From: Maricaulis sp947259345
GTDB lineage: Bacteria > Pseudomonadota > Alphaproteobacteria > Caulobacterales > Maricaulaceae
NCBI GenBank assembly: GCA_965217205.1
Contig: OZ244254.1
Location: forward strand, 3,348,001 to 3,412,000
DNA length: 64,000 bases
Direction of reading: 5' to 3'
Of this stretch, positions 52,036-60,744 are shown in pieces (within the stretch, counting starts at the first letter, position 1; every line of letters begins with the position of its first letter). The notes beneath the pieces are model-generated. The model worked only from the letters and a program-made list of their open reading frames with translations. It was not told the DNA's origin and ran no database searches. A program made the position numbers and the translations under genes.

Positions 52036-52664
52036 CCCTCATCACGCTTGAAACTCTCGTTCGCGCTGCCAGTGTTATCCCGGTCCTGACTGTCGGGGAT
52101 GTGGCAAAGGCCGCGCCCCTGTCCCGCGCCCTCAAGGCCGGCGGCCTGCGTGTGGTGGAAATGACCATGCGGACCCCGGCGGCGCTCGACGTGCTCAGCG
52201 CGATGAAGGCGGCCGAGCCGGGCATGATCATCGGCATGGGGACAATCCGCACGCCGGAACAGGTCGCCGATGCGATGGCTGCCGGCGCCGACTTTCTGGT
52301 TTCCCCGGGCCTGTCGCCGGAACTCATTCCTGCGCTTTTGGGCTCCGGCCTGCCGGTTCTTCCTGGCGTGGCCACGGCCGGTGAGGCGATGAGCGCGGTC
52401 GAGGCCGGTTTCGAGGTGCTCAAATTCTTCCCGGCCGAGCAGGCGGGCGGCCGTCCCTATCTCAAATCGATCGCCGGTCCGCTGCCCGATATCCGTTTCT
52501 GCCCGACCGGCTCGATCACCCGTGAGATGGCGCCGGATTATCTGGCCCTGCCCAATGTCGTCTGTGTCGGCGGATCCTGGATCGCGACCGGGGCGATGAT
52601 CGAGGCCGGTGACTGGGACGCCATCACCGGCAACGCCGCGGCGGCCGCGGCGATGAAGGCCTGA
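52032..52664 (+). CDS. eda: KDPG/KHG aldolase (Entner-Doudoroff)
   Basis: 210 residues from ATG 52032. VVEMTMRTPAA contains the catalytic Glu, and FEVLKFFPAE the Schiff-base Lys131; PTGSITREMAPDYLALPNV and VGGSW complete the family pattern. It splits KDPG to pyruvate and glyceraldehyde-3-phosphate. It is the exit step both for glucose via the Entner-Doudoroff route and for the uronate genes at 26847-33660. A two-way terminator follows. Confidence 0.95.
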   Translation: MTLITLETLVRAASVIPVLTVGDVAKAAPLSRALKAGGLRVVEMTMRTPAALDVLSAMKAAEPGMIIGMGTIRTPEQVADAMAAGADFLVSPGLSPELIPALLGSGLPVLPGVATAGEAMSAVEAGFEVLKFFPAEQAGGRPYLKSIAGPLPDIRFCPTGSITREMAPDYLALPNVVCVGGSWIATGAMIEAGDWDAITGNAAAAAAMKA

Positions 52665-52691
52665 CACACAGGCCCTGCTGTTCCGGGCAAG

Positions 52692-52726
52692 AAAAAAGCG
52701 GCGACCCGATGGGCCGCCGCTTTCTT
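52692..52726. terminator. Bidirectional terminator between eda and putP
   Basis: AAAAAAGCGGCG pairs with CGCCGCTTTCTT around a short GC-rich loop. Both flanks carry the A- or T-run needed for either direction, and both genes end here. Confidence 0.88.
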
Positions 52727-52749
52727 GTTGAGCGGAGCATTGTCCGCGA

Positions 52750-54375
52750 CTAGCCGGCTTTGATGCGCTTGTGCATCTCGTCGAAATAGTCGGTGACGTC
52801 CGGTCCCGGCTTTGCGGTTGCCTTGGACACGACATAAAGCGTGACCAGGCAGGCGATAAAGCCGGGAACGATCTCGTACATGACGCCGGACAGCTGCAGG
52901 CCGTAAATCCAGACCAGCACCGTTACCGCGCCGGCGATCATGCCGGAGATTGCGCCCAGGCGGGTCATGCCGCGCCAGAACAGGCTGACCAGGATGACCG
53001 GTCCGAAGGCGGCGCCGAAACCGGCCCAGGCATTCGACACCAGGCCGAGAATGTTGGAGTCCGGATTGAAGGCCAGTCCGATCGCGATCAGCGATACGGC
53101 GAGGACGGAGAGCCGCCCGACCAGAACCAGCTCTTTCTGGCTCGCATTGCGCCGCAGGAAGATCTTGTAGAAATCCTCCGTCAGCGAACTCGACGAGACC
53201 AGGAGTTGGGAGGAGATCGTACTCATGATCGCAGCCAGGATGGCGGCGAGCAGGAAGCCGGCGATATAGGGGTGGAAAATGACCTGGGAGAGCAGGATGA
53301 AGATCGTCTCCTGGTCACCGAGAACGACATCGCCGTCTGCAAAAGCGCCGGTGGTGTCGATCGAATCCAGGTCACTCATTGTGGTCGTGGCATCGGTCGG
53401 TGCTTCCACGACGCGGGCGACATTGAGGCCTTCCGCCGTCTGGATGCCCTGGCTCTTCACATAGGCCAGACCGGCGGCACCGGTGAGAACTGCCCCGATC
53501 ACGGTGATCAGCATCCAGCTCATGCCGATACGGCGCATGATCTTGACGTCCTTCAGGGACTTCACGGCCATGAAGCGCACAATGATGTGCGGCTGGCCGA
53601 AATAGCCCAGACCCCAGGCCATGGTCGAGATGATGCCGACTATGGCGAGGCCCATGCTTTCCTGCGGGATCATGGAGAGATAGGCCTTGTCCCAACCATT
53701 GACGTCTACACTGAGCGTGCTCAGCGCGTCCACGGTCGGACCGAAGCCGCCCAGCTGCATGATGGTCACCACCGGCACCAGGATCAGCGCGATGAACATG
53801 ATCACGCCCTGGACAAAGTCGGTCAGGCTGACGGCCAGGAAGCCACCGAACAGGGTATAGGCCACCACGACACCGGCGGTCAGGAAGAGGCCGACCTGGT
53901 AATTGAGGCCGAAGGAGGCGTCGAACAGCTTGCCGCCCGCAACCACGCCGGCCGAGGTATAGATCGTGAAGAAAACCACGATGACGATGGCGGAGATGAC
54001 GCGAAGCAGGCGCGACTTGTCGGCAAAACGCTTCTCGAAATAGTCCGGAATCGTGATCGCGTCGTCGGCCACCTCGGTATAGACCCGCAGCCGCGGGGCC
54101 ACGAGTTTGTAGTTGAAATAGGCACCGATCATCAGGCCGATCGCGATCCAGCTTTCCGAGATGCCGGTCAGCAGGATGGCGCCCGGCAAGCCCATCAGCA
54201 TCCATCCGGACATGTCCGACGCGCCGGCCGAGAGTGCGGCGACGGCGGGGTGAAGCTGGCGTCCGCCCAGCATGTAGCCGGATACGTCATCCGTTGACTT
54301 GCGATAGGCGTAGAGGCCGATCGCCATCATCAGGACGAAGTAGAGCGCCAGTGAAATAAGAGCTTCAATATCCAT
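52750..54375 (-). CDS. putP: Sodium/proline symporter
   Basis: 541 residues of the SSS family with about thirteen membrane helices. YMLGGRQLHPAVAALSAGASDMSGW is the strongly conserved first-helix segment of PutP, and LLVSSSSLTEDFYK supplies the Ser-rich sodium site. It imports L-proline with sodium. Location beside proA and proC supports the call, although those genes make rather than degrade proline. Confidence 0.92.
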   Translation of the reverse strand: MDIEALISLALYFVLMMAIGLYAYRKSTDDVSGYMLGGRQLHPAVAALSAGASDMSGWMLMGLPGAILLTGISESWIAIGLMIGAYFNYKLVAPRLRVYTEVADDAITIPDYFEKRFADKSRLLRVISAIVIVVFFTIYTSAGVVAGGKLFDASFGLNYQVGLFLTAGVVVAYTLFGGFLAVSLTDFVQGVIMFIALILVPVVTIMQLGGFGPTVDALSTLSVDVNGWDKAYLSMIPQESMGLAIVGIISTMAWGLGYFGQPHIIVRFMAVKSLKDVKIMRRIGMSWMLITVIGAVLTGAAGLAYVKSQGIQTAEGLNVARVVEAPTDATTTMSDLDSIDTTGAFADGDVVLGDQETIFILLSQVIFHPYIAGFLLAAILAAIMSTISSQLLVSSSSLTEDFYKIFLRRNASQKELVLVGRLSVLAVSLIAIGLAFNPDSNILGLVSNAWAGFGAAFGPVILVSLFWRGMTRLGAISGMIAGAVTVLVWIYGLQLSGVMYEIVPGFIACLVTLYVVSKATAKPGPDVTDYFDEMHKRIKAG

Positions 54376-54472
54376 GGACTTGCCTTGGGTTCAGCGAAAC
54401 GAAAGGTGGAAGGTCGCGGTATTCGGTGCTCGGCTCAAGGGGGCGTCATTCGCCCCGCTGGCAGGGCCGGTT

Positions 54473-55729
54473 TCAGGGTCGGGTCTGGCCCTCGCCATGC
54501 ACCAGGTATTTGAAGGAGGTGAGTTGTTCGAGGCCGACCGGGCCGCGCGCATGCATCTTGCCGGTGGCAATGCCGATCTCGGCGCCCATGCCGAATTCCC
54601 CGCCATCGGAGAATTGGGTCGAGGCGTTGTGCATGACCACCGCACTGTCGATCATCGACAGGAAGCAGGTGGCTGCGTCGAGGTCTTCGGTGACGATGGC
54701 ATCCGTGTGGGCCGAGGAATGCGCGGCCACATGATTGATGCCCTCTTCGAGGTTCTTGACGATCTTCACCGACAGGCAGGCGTCGAGATACTCGGTATCC
54801 CAATCACTCTCATCGGCCGGCTTGATGCGCGGATCGATTGCGATGGACGCGTCGTCACCGCGGAACTCGCAATCACTCATGCGGTCAACGAGGCGCGGCA
54901 GGAGCTCCGCCGCGACAGCCTCGTCGACGACCAGGCTTTCCGTGGCACCGCAAATGCCCGTCCGGCGCAGTTTGGCGTTTTCGACAATGGCGACCGCCTT
55001 GTCGAGGTCTGCCGCCGCATGGACATAGGTATGGCAATTGCCGTCGAGATGAAGGAGCGTCGGCACGCGTGCCTGGTCCCGCACAAGTGAGACCAGGCCC
55101 TTGCCGCCGCGCGGAATGACCAGATCGACATATTGCGTGCATTGCAGGAGATGCTGGACCGCCGAACGGTCCGAGGTGTCGATCATCTGGACCGCATCTT
55201 CCGGCAGGTCGGCTTCACGCAGGCCCTCCTTCATGCAGTCAACGATGATGCGCGTGGAGTTCAGGCTTTCCGAACCGCCGCGCAGGATCACCGCATTGCC
55301 TGATTTGAGACAGAGCGAACCGGCATCGGCGCCGACATTCGGGCGTGATTCATAGATCATCCCGATGACGCCGAGCGGTACGGCGACGCGTTCGATGCGC
55401 AGGCCGTTCGGGCGGTCGATCTGGGCCAGGACGCGGCCAACCGGGTCGGGCAGGGTGGCGATCGACTCGATCGCATTCGCGACACCTTCGATGCGCTCGC
55501 CATCCAGCATCAGGCGGTCGATAAAGGCGGCCGGCTTGCCGGCTTCCTTGACGCTGTCGACATCGATGCGATTGGCCTCGAGCAGGTCATTCGCCCGCAT
55601 CCGCAAGGCGGCTGCGGCAGCGATGAGCGCAGCATTCTTGCGTTCCGTGGACGCCGTCGCGAGTACGCGAGAGGCCTCACGGGCCTGGCGGCCGAGTTGT
55701 TCGATATAGGCTTGCATACGATCTGACAT
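54473..55729 (-). CDS. proA: Gamma-glutamyl phosphate reductase
   Basis: 418 residues from ATG 55729, which has AGGAAA upstream; a TTG at 55759 is the longer alternative. An aldehyde-dehydrogenase fold with GVIGMIYESRPNVGADAGSLC, GNCHTYVHAAADL and the catalytic Cys in RRTGICGATESL. It reduces glutamyl-5-phosphate to the semialdehyde with NADPH, the second step of proline synthesis. It follows proC in the same direction (47-base gap). Confidence 0.95.
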   Translation of the reverse strand: MSDRMQAYIEQLGRQAREASRVLATASTERKNAALIAAAAALRMRANDLLEANRIDVDSVKEAGKPAAFIDRLMLDGERIEGVANAIESIATLPDPVGRVLAQIDRPNGLRIERVAVPLGVIGMIYESRPNVGADAGSLCLKSGNAVILRGGSESLNSTRIIVDCMKEGLREADLPEDAVQMIDTSDRSAVQHLLQCTQYVDLVIPRGGKGLVSLVRDQARVPTLLHLDGNCHTYVHAAADLDKAVAIVENAKLRRTGICGATESLVVDEAVAAELLPRLVDRMSDCEFRGDDASIAIDPRIKPADESDWDTEYLDACLSVKIVKNLEEGINHVAAHSSAHTDAIVTEDLDAATCFLSMIDSAVVMHNASTQFSDGGEFGMGAEIGIATGKMHARGPVGLEQLTSFKYLVHGEGQTRP

Positions 55730-55776
55730 GGTTTCCTGTGGGGTTGGAGTGTTGTTCAAAAGTGCGGGACCGGCAA

Positions 55777-56556
55777 TCAGCGAAGTTCGACCGCTCGGTC
55801 ATAGGCGGCGCGGGTCGTGTCTTTGAGCAGCGCGTCCAGCAGGCCGTCACGCCGCAAGGCGTTGATGCCGGCTTCTGTCGTACCCTTCTTGCTCATCACC
55901 GAATTGCGTAGCTCGGCGACATCATCCTCCGAGCGAGCCGCCATCTCGATGGCGCCGCCGATCGTTTCCAGAACCAGGGCGCGGGCCGTCTCGCGGGAAA
56001 AGCCCAGATCTTCGGCGGCGGCGATATAGCTGCGCGCGATCTCGAAGACATAGCCCGGGCCGCTGCCGGCGACGGCGGTGAGGCGGTCGAGTTCGTCCTC
56101 GCTGTCCAGCCAGACCGCCGTGCCGGTGGTCTTGGCCAGCTGGTCGGCGAGATCGCGATGGGCCGGGCCGCAGGCGGAATTGGCGTAGAGTCCGTTCACG
56201 CTGCGTCCGATCAGGGCCGGCAGATTGGGCATGATGCGGATCACCGGCTTGTCGCCGACAACCTTGCTGATCGAGGCCGCCGAGAAGCCGGCCGCGATCG
56301 AGACGTAACAGCCGCCTTCGGCCAGAAATTCGGTATAATCCGGCAAGACGTCGGGGATTTGCTGGGGTTTGACGGCGATGATGATGGCGTCGAAGCGTCG
56401 GCCATCCAGCGCGTCCGCGCCGGAGACATGCTCGGTTCCCGGCGGCAAGGCGCGACCGCTCCGGTTCACTGTGGTGAACCGGGCCGGCATGGCGTCGAGC
56501 CAGCGGCGCAGCATGGCGCCGCCCATTTTTCCGCATCCGACCAGCAGTATGTCCAT
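55777..56556 (-). CDS. proC: Pyrroline-5-carboxylate reductase
   Basis: 259 residues. The Rossmann start MDILLVGCGKMGGAM, AVKPQQIPDVLP, AGSGPGYVFE and the C-terminal SKKGTTEAGI block are the family signature. It reduces pyrroline-5-carboxylate to proline. It is the first gene of the proC-proA pair and is divergent from proB, so the whole pathway is around one intergenic region. Confidence 0.95.
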   Translation of the reverse strand: MDILLVGCGKMGGAMLRRWLDAMPARFTTVNRSGRALPPGTEHVSGADALDGRRFDAIIIAVKPQQIPDVLPDYTEFLAEGGCYVSIAAGFSAASISKVVGDKPVIRIMPNLPALIGRSVNGLYANSACGPAHRDLADQLAKTTGTAVWLDSEDELDRLTAVAGSGPGYVFEIARSYIAAAEDLGFSRETARALVLETIGGAIEMAARSEDDVAELRNSVMSKKGTTEAGINALRRDGLLDALLKDTTRAAYDRAVELR

Positions 56557-56876
56557 GCCCTGGCAACTCCCTAGAATGATCGCGCAGCGGCGTCATCGAG
56601 CCCTGCTCATATGAAAATGCCCGAACCGCCGGGGCGGGTCGAGCGCGTGTTGAGGCGGTATATAGCAAAAACAATTTCGAATTCAAATTATATATGCGGT
56701 CGCAAGGAGGGACCGGAATCGCACGCCCCGTATAAGAAATTACGCCTTGTGTAGCTAAGGCAAGGCCTTTGAGGGCGATTTCTTGCGGAATCCGGGGTTG
56801 ATAAATTTCGAATGCTAAATATTTTGCGGCTCAGTTTTGCGCCGCACCAATCCGGCGCGTCAATCAGGAGAAACGT
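56557..56876. promoter_or_regulatory. Divergent proC/proB promoter region
   Basis: 320 bases without a gene. Two AT-rich patches stand out in GC-rich DNA: 56660-56695 and 56800-56825. Each contains AATTTCGAAT (56673-56682 and 56804-56813), a 10-base direct repeat that could be a shared regulator site. Confidence 0.45.
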
Positions 56877-58034
56877 GTGAGCCAGCGTAAACGCATTGTC
56901 GTAAAGATCGGGTCCAGCCTGTTGGCCAATGATCGCCGGCTGACCCTTCGCTATGCCTTCTTGAACGAGCTGCTGGCGGATATCGCCCGCCTGCGCGATG
57001 AAGGTCATGATGTTGTGCTGGCCTCCTCCGGCGCGGTCGCGCTTGGCCTGAACGCAATGAAGACATCGCCGGAAGAAGCGGGCGTGCTCGACAAGCAGGC
57101 CGCTGCAGCCTGCGGCCAACCGCTTCTGCTGAACGCTTACAAGCAGGTCGCGCACGAGCACGGTTTCGACATTGCCCAGATCCTGGTGACACTTGAGGAT
57201 CTCGAGGAGCGCCGCCGCTTCCTCAATACGAAGAATACGATCCAGCGTCTGTTCGAACGCGATGTGATGCCGATCGTGAACGAGAATGACACCGTCACGA
57301 CCGAAGAGATCCGCGTTGGCGACAATGACCGCCTGGCCGCGAAGGTGGCCCAGATGATCCAGGCCGACCACCTCGTCATCCTGACCAGTATTGATGGCCT
57401 CTATGATCGCGACCCGTCCGACCCGGACGCGGAATTCGTCGAGACGATTGATGACGTCACCGAGTATCTCGAAGTCACCTCCGGCACGAGCTCGCTCGGC
57501 TCCGGCGGCATGCTGACCAAGATCCAGGCGGCGAACCTGGCCCAGAATGCCGGGTGCACCACCTTGATAGCCGAAGGGACCATTGATCGTCCGGTCTCGG
57601 CCGTCCTGTCCGGCGAGCGACGCCACACCAAATGCGTGGCCAAGGGGACTCCGGCTTCGTCCTGGGCCGTCTGGCTCACCAATCGCCTGCAGCGCGCTGG
57701 CAGCCTGGTGCTCAATGACGCCGCGGCCGAAGCGCTGGCGACCAGCACGAGTGGCGTGAGCCACGAGGATATCGTCAAGATCCACGGCACGTTCACCAAG
57801 GGTGACGTGCTTCACGTCTACTCGGAAAGCGGCGAGGAAGTGGCCCGTGGCCTGACCAACTTCTCCTCCGACGAAACCATGATGCTGGCCCGTCACACCG
57901 ACCAGGACGTCAAGGAGCTGCTCGGTTATCACGCGCGGCCGGAAATCGTGAACCGTGACAATATGGTCATCCTCGATGCCCAGCACCTGCCATGGGATGC
58001 GCCGACCAAATCCCTGCGGCTGGTCGCCTCTTAA
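56877..58034 (+). CDS. proB: Glutamate 5-kinase
   Basis: 385 residues from GTG 56877 with AGGAGA upstream. The amino-acid kinase domain has VKIGSSLL, SSGAVALG, NENDTVTTEEIRVGDNDRLAAKVA and the SLGSGGMLTKIQAA lid. The last roughly 100 residues (GTFTKGDVLHVYSESGEEVARG) form a PUA domain, as in full-length ProB. It phosphorylates glutamate, the first and feedback-regulated step of proline synthesis. Confidence 0.95.
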   Translation: MSQRKRIVVKIGSSLLANDRRLTLRYAFLNELLADIARLRDEGHDVVLASSGAVALGLNAMKTSPEEAGVLDKQAAAACGQPLLLNAYKQVAHEHGFDIAQILVTLEDLEERRRFLNTKNTIQRLFERDVMPIVNENDTVTTEEIRVGDNDRLAAKVAQMIQADHLVILTSIDGLYDRDPSDPDAEFVETIDDVTEYLEVTSGTSSLGSGGMLTKIQAANLAQNAGCTTLIAEGTIDRPVSAVLSGERRHTKCVAKGTPASSWAVWLTNRLQRAGSLVLNDAAAEALATSTSGVSHEDIVKIHGTFTKGDVLHVYSESGEEVARGLTNFSSDETMMLARHTDQDVKELLGYHARPEIVNRDNMVILDAQHLPWDAPTKSLRLVAS

Positions 58035-58066
58035 CGCGCAGCCTGCCTGTGGTCCGAACTGAGTAA

Positions 58067-58095
58067 GGGTCGATCCTGCCGGGACCGGCCCCTTT
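58067..58095 (+). terminator. Terminator after proB
   Basis: GGGTCGATCC pairs with GGACCGGCCC, with one mismatch and one G-T, and CTTTCT follows. Confidence 0.6.
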
Positions 58096-58200
58096 CTCTG
58101 CCCGGCGCATCCTGCATCGTACCGTACCGAAAGCTGGAAATTTGGGCTGGCGCGGTCCAGACTTGTCGCCACGCACACGGATCGAGCTGAGGATGCCGCC

Positions 58201-59118
58201 ATGGATGGGGCTGATACGTCGCAAGGCGAAAAGAAGAAGCGCCGGGACTATACGCCGGCCGAGCTGGCCGCGGGCCTGGTGCATCTGCTCGATGTCGAGG
58301 AGATCGATGTCGATCTCTATCGCGGACGGCGCAATCCGGGCGGTCGGGGCCGGGTCTTTGGCGGCCAGGTGATCGGCCAGGCGCTCAATGCCGCGGTCGG
58401 CTCGATCGATGATGCGCGCCAGGTCCACTCGCTGCACGCCTATTTCATGCGCCCGGGCGATGAGGACTTCCCCATCATCTATCGGGTCGAGCGCGATTAT
58501 GACGGCGGCAGCTTCTCCAATCGCCGTGTCATTGCCATGCAGCGCGGCAAACCCATCCTCAACATGACGGCGTCTTTCCAGCGTCCGGAGAAGGGGCTGA
58601 CCCACCAGGTCGATCTGGGCGATGTCGCCATGCCGGACACGCTCCCGACCGAGGTCGAGCTCCTGCGCAAGATGAAGGACCAGATCCCCGAGCCCTTCTA
58701 CCGCTTCATGACCCGGCCGCGACCGATTGAGATGCGCCCGGTCGATCCCTGGTCGCCGGTCGATCCGCGCAAGCGCGACCCCCGGCGGCAGATCTGGATC
58801 CGCGCCACCGATCTGGCCAGCGACAACCAGGTCATGCATCGCGCCATCCTGGCGTTTGCCTCGGACATGGCGCTGCTGAGCACCTGCATGCAGCCGCACG
58901 GTATCAGCTGGATGACCCGCAAGATGCAGTCGGCCAGCCTCGATCACGCGGTCTGGTTCCATGACGATGTCGATATGAGTGACTGGCTGCTCTATGACAC
59001 GGACAGCCCGTGGTCGGGCGGCGGTCGCGGCTTCAATCGCGGTCAGCTCTTCACGCGCGATGGCAAGCTGGTCGCTTCCACGGCCCAGGAGGGCCTGATC
59101 CGTCTGCGGGATGATTAG
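58201..59118 (+). CDS. tesB: Acyl-CoA thioesterase II
   Basis: 305 residues, a double hot-dog enzyme. GRVFGGQVIGQALNAA is the N-terminal family motif, SLHAYFMRPG and RDYDGGSFSNRRV follow, and the C-terminal LDHAVWFHDDVDMSDWLLYD with FNRGQLFTRDGKLVAS is the TesB signature. It hydrolyses medium- and long-chain acyl-CoA. It has its own promoter region and terminator, so it is probably a single-gene unit. Confidence 0.93.
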   Translation: MDGADTSQGEKKKRRDYTPAELAAGLVHLLDVEEIDVDLYRGRRNPGGRGRVFGGQVIGQALNAAVGSIDDARQVHSLHAYFMRPGDEDFPIIYRVERDYDGGSFSNRRVIAMQRGKPILNMTASFQRPEKGLTHQVDLGDVAMPDTLPTEVELLRKMKDQIPEPFYRFMTRPRPIEMRPVDPWSPVDPRKRDPRRQIWIRATDLASDNQVMHRAILAFASDMALLSTCMQPHGISWMTRKMQSASLDHAVWFHDDVDMSDWLLYDTDSPWSGGGRGFNRGQLFTRDGKLVASTAQEGLIRLRDD

Positions 59119-59148
59119 GCGCCGACTGCGCCGGTCGGTCGACGTCAT

Positions 59149-59186
59149 GAAAAGGCCGCGTCGGATAATCCGGCGCGGCCTTTCCA
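59149..59186. terminator. Bidirectional terminator between tesB and the thiolase gene
   Basis: AAAAGGCCGCG pairs with CGCGGCCTTT through a nearly continuous stem around TCGGATAATCCGG. The A- and T-runs on both sides serve both convergent genes. Confidence 0.92.
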
Positions 59187-59205
59187 TTTGCGGAGGTCGA
59201 TGTGA

Positions 59206-60378
59206 CTACAGGACTTCGAACAGGCCGGCTGCGCCCATGCCGCCACCGACACACATGGTGATGACGACGTATTTGGCGCCCTGGCGCTTGCCCTCGATCA
59301 GGGCGTGCCCAACCATGCGGGCCCCGGACATGCCATAGGGGTGACCGATCGAGATGGCGCCGCCATTGACGTTCAGCTTGTCGGCCGGAATGCCCAGCTT
59401 GTCGGCGCAGTAGAGGACCTGGACCGCGAAGGCCTCATTGAGTTCCCAAAGGCCGATATCATCGACCTTGAGGCCGAAGCGCTCGAGCAGTTTCGGCACC
59501 GCGACGACCGGGCCAATGCCCATTTCGTCGGGCTCGGTACCACCGACGGCCATGCCCATATAGCGACCCAGCGGGGCGAGACCGCGCTTGGCGGCGAGCT
59601 CGGCTTCCATCACCACACAGGCCGAGGCGCCGTCGGAAAGCTGCGAGGCATTGCCGGCGGTGATGGTGCCGCCTTCGATGACCGCATTCAGGCCCTGCAG
59701 TCCGGCCAGCTCGGTGCTCGGGCGATTGCCCTCATCCTTCTCGAGGAAGACGTCCTGTTTGGAGGTTTCGCCGGTGGCCTTGTCGACGACGATCTTGGTC
59801 GACTTCATCGGCACGATTTCATCATCAAACTTGCCGGCATCCTGGGCCGCGGCAGTGCGCTGCTGCGACAGCAGGCCGTATTCGTCCATGCGGTCGCGCG
59901 AGATGCCATAGCGCTTGGCGACGATCTCGGCGGTCTGCAGCATGGGCATGTAGATGTCCTTGTGCATGGCCAGGAGTTCCGGGTCCGGCTGGACGCGCAT
60001 TTCCTTGGTCTGGACCATGGAGATCGACTCGACGCCGCCGGCGACGACCACATCCATGCGGTCAACGATGACCTGTTTGGCCGCGGTGGCGATGGTCATC
60101 AGGCCGGAGGAGCACTGGCGATCCATCGACTGGCCGGCCACGGTGACCGGCAGCCCGGCGCGCAGGGCAGCGGTGCGGCCGATCGTGTGCTGCACGCCCT
60201 GCTGCAGGGCGGCGCCGATGATCACGTCCTGGATTTCCGCCGGATCGACCTTGGAGCGCTCGACGGCCGACGCGATGGCGTGACCGCACAGGGTCGGCGA
60301 GGGCGTGGCGTTGAAGGCGCCGCGATAGGCCTTGCCGATCGGGGTGCGGGCGGTGGAGACGATGACGGCATCACGCAT
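59206..60378 (-). CDS. Thiolase (acetyl-CoA C-acyltransferase)
   Basis: 390 residues, the length of degradative/biosynthetic thiolases. The catalytic set is intact: Cys89 in DRQCSSG, His346 in GHPYGMSG and Cys376 in CVGGGMGA. It cleaves 3-ketoacyl-CoA or condenses acetyl-CoA. It diverges from an acyl-CoA dehydrogenase gene, which supports a fatty-acid beta-oxidation role. FadA and acetoacetyl-CoA thiolase cannot be separated here. Confidence 0.92.
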   Translation of the reverse strand: MRDAVIVSTARTPIGKAYRGAFNATPSPTLCGHAIASAVERSKVDPAEIQDVIIGAALQQGVQHTIGRTAALRAGLPVTVAGQSMDRQCSSGLMTIATAAKQVIVDRMDVVVAGGVESISMVQTKEMRVQPDPELLAMHKDIYMPMLQTAEIVAKRYGISRDRMDEYGLLSQQRTAAAQDAGKFDDEIVPMKSTKIVVDKATGETSKQDVFLEKDEGNRPSTELAGLQGLNAVIEGGTITAGNASQLSDGASACVVMEAELAAKRGLAPLGRYMGMAVGGTEPDEMGIGPVVAVPKLLERFGLKVDDIGLWELNEAFAVQVLYCADKLGIPADKLNVNGGAISIGHPYGMSGARMVGHALIEGKRQGAKYVVITMCVGGGMGAAGLFEVL

Positions 60379-60744
60379 GATTGTATCTCTTTGCTTTGCG
60401 GAAGGTGTGGGTTCGGGAAGGAGGTGTATGGACTGGCGGTCAGGGCTGTGGCGTGCGGTTCGGCAGCGCTTCGAAGACCCGGCTTGGGCGGATCGGTGGC
60501 GATGCTCTCATTCCGGTTTGCGCCTGTTCTCCCCTTATGCGCCGACGAATTGTGATGAAGTTTTAGTCGCCTGCACCGGTGCGGGGCAAGAGAAAACCGG
60601 ACCCTTTCCTCAAATTTGGGCAGCAAGCTTCAAATTCCGGATGGTCGGTATGCAAAAGCAGCTGTTATTTCTCGCTCTTGTCGGTTTTCAAAAAACAGGT
60701 ATGCTCATACCGATAATATGAAAGCATGGGGCGGAGCCGCTGAA
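60379..60744. promoter_or_regulatory. Divergent thiolase / acyl-CoA dehydrogenase promoter region with palindrome
   Basis: About 365 bases without a believable gene. GGTATG-CT-CATACC at 60698-60711 is a perfect 6-bp palindrome 34 bases before the dehydrogenase start. It could be the operator of a fatty-acid-responsive regulator. Nothing else is recognised. Confidence 0.45.

Noticed and set aside
52771..54297. 508-residue open frame opposite putP
   Set aside because: It is the antisense shadow of a clear 13-helix symporter gene; its H/D/Q-rich translation fits no family.
57290..57305. Operator-like AATGACACCGTCAC inside proB
   Set aside because: It lacks the CCGG centre and encodes the conserved ProB NENDTVT motif.
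59305..60555. 416-residue open frame opposite the thiolase
   Set aside because: Antisense shadow in GC-rich DNA; the thiolase on the other strand has all catalytic residues.
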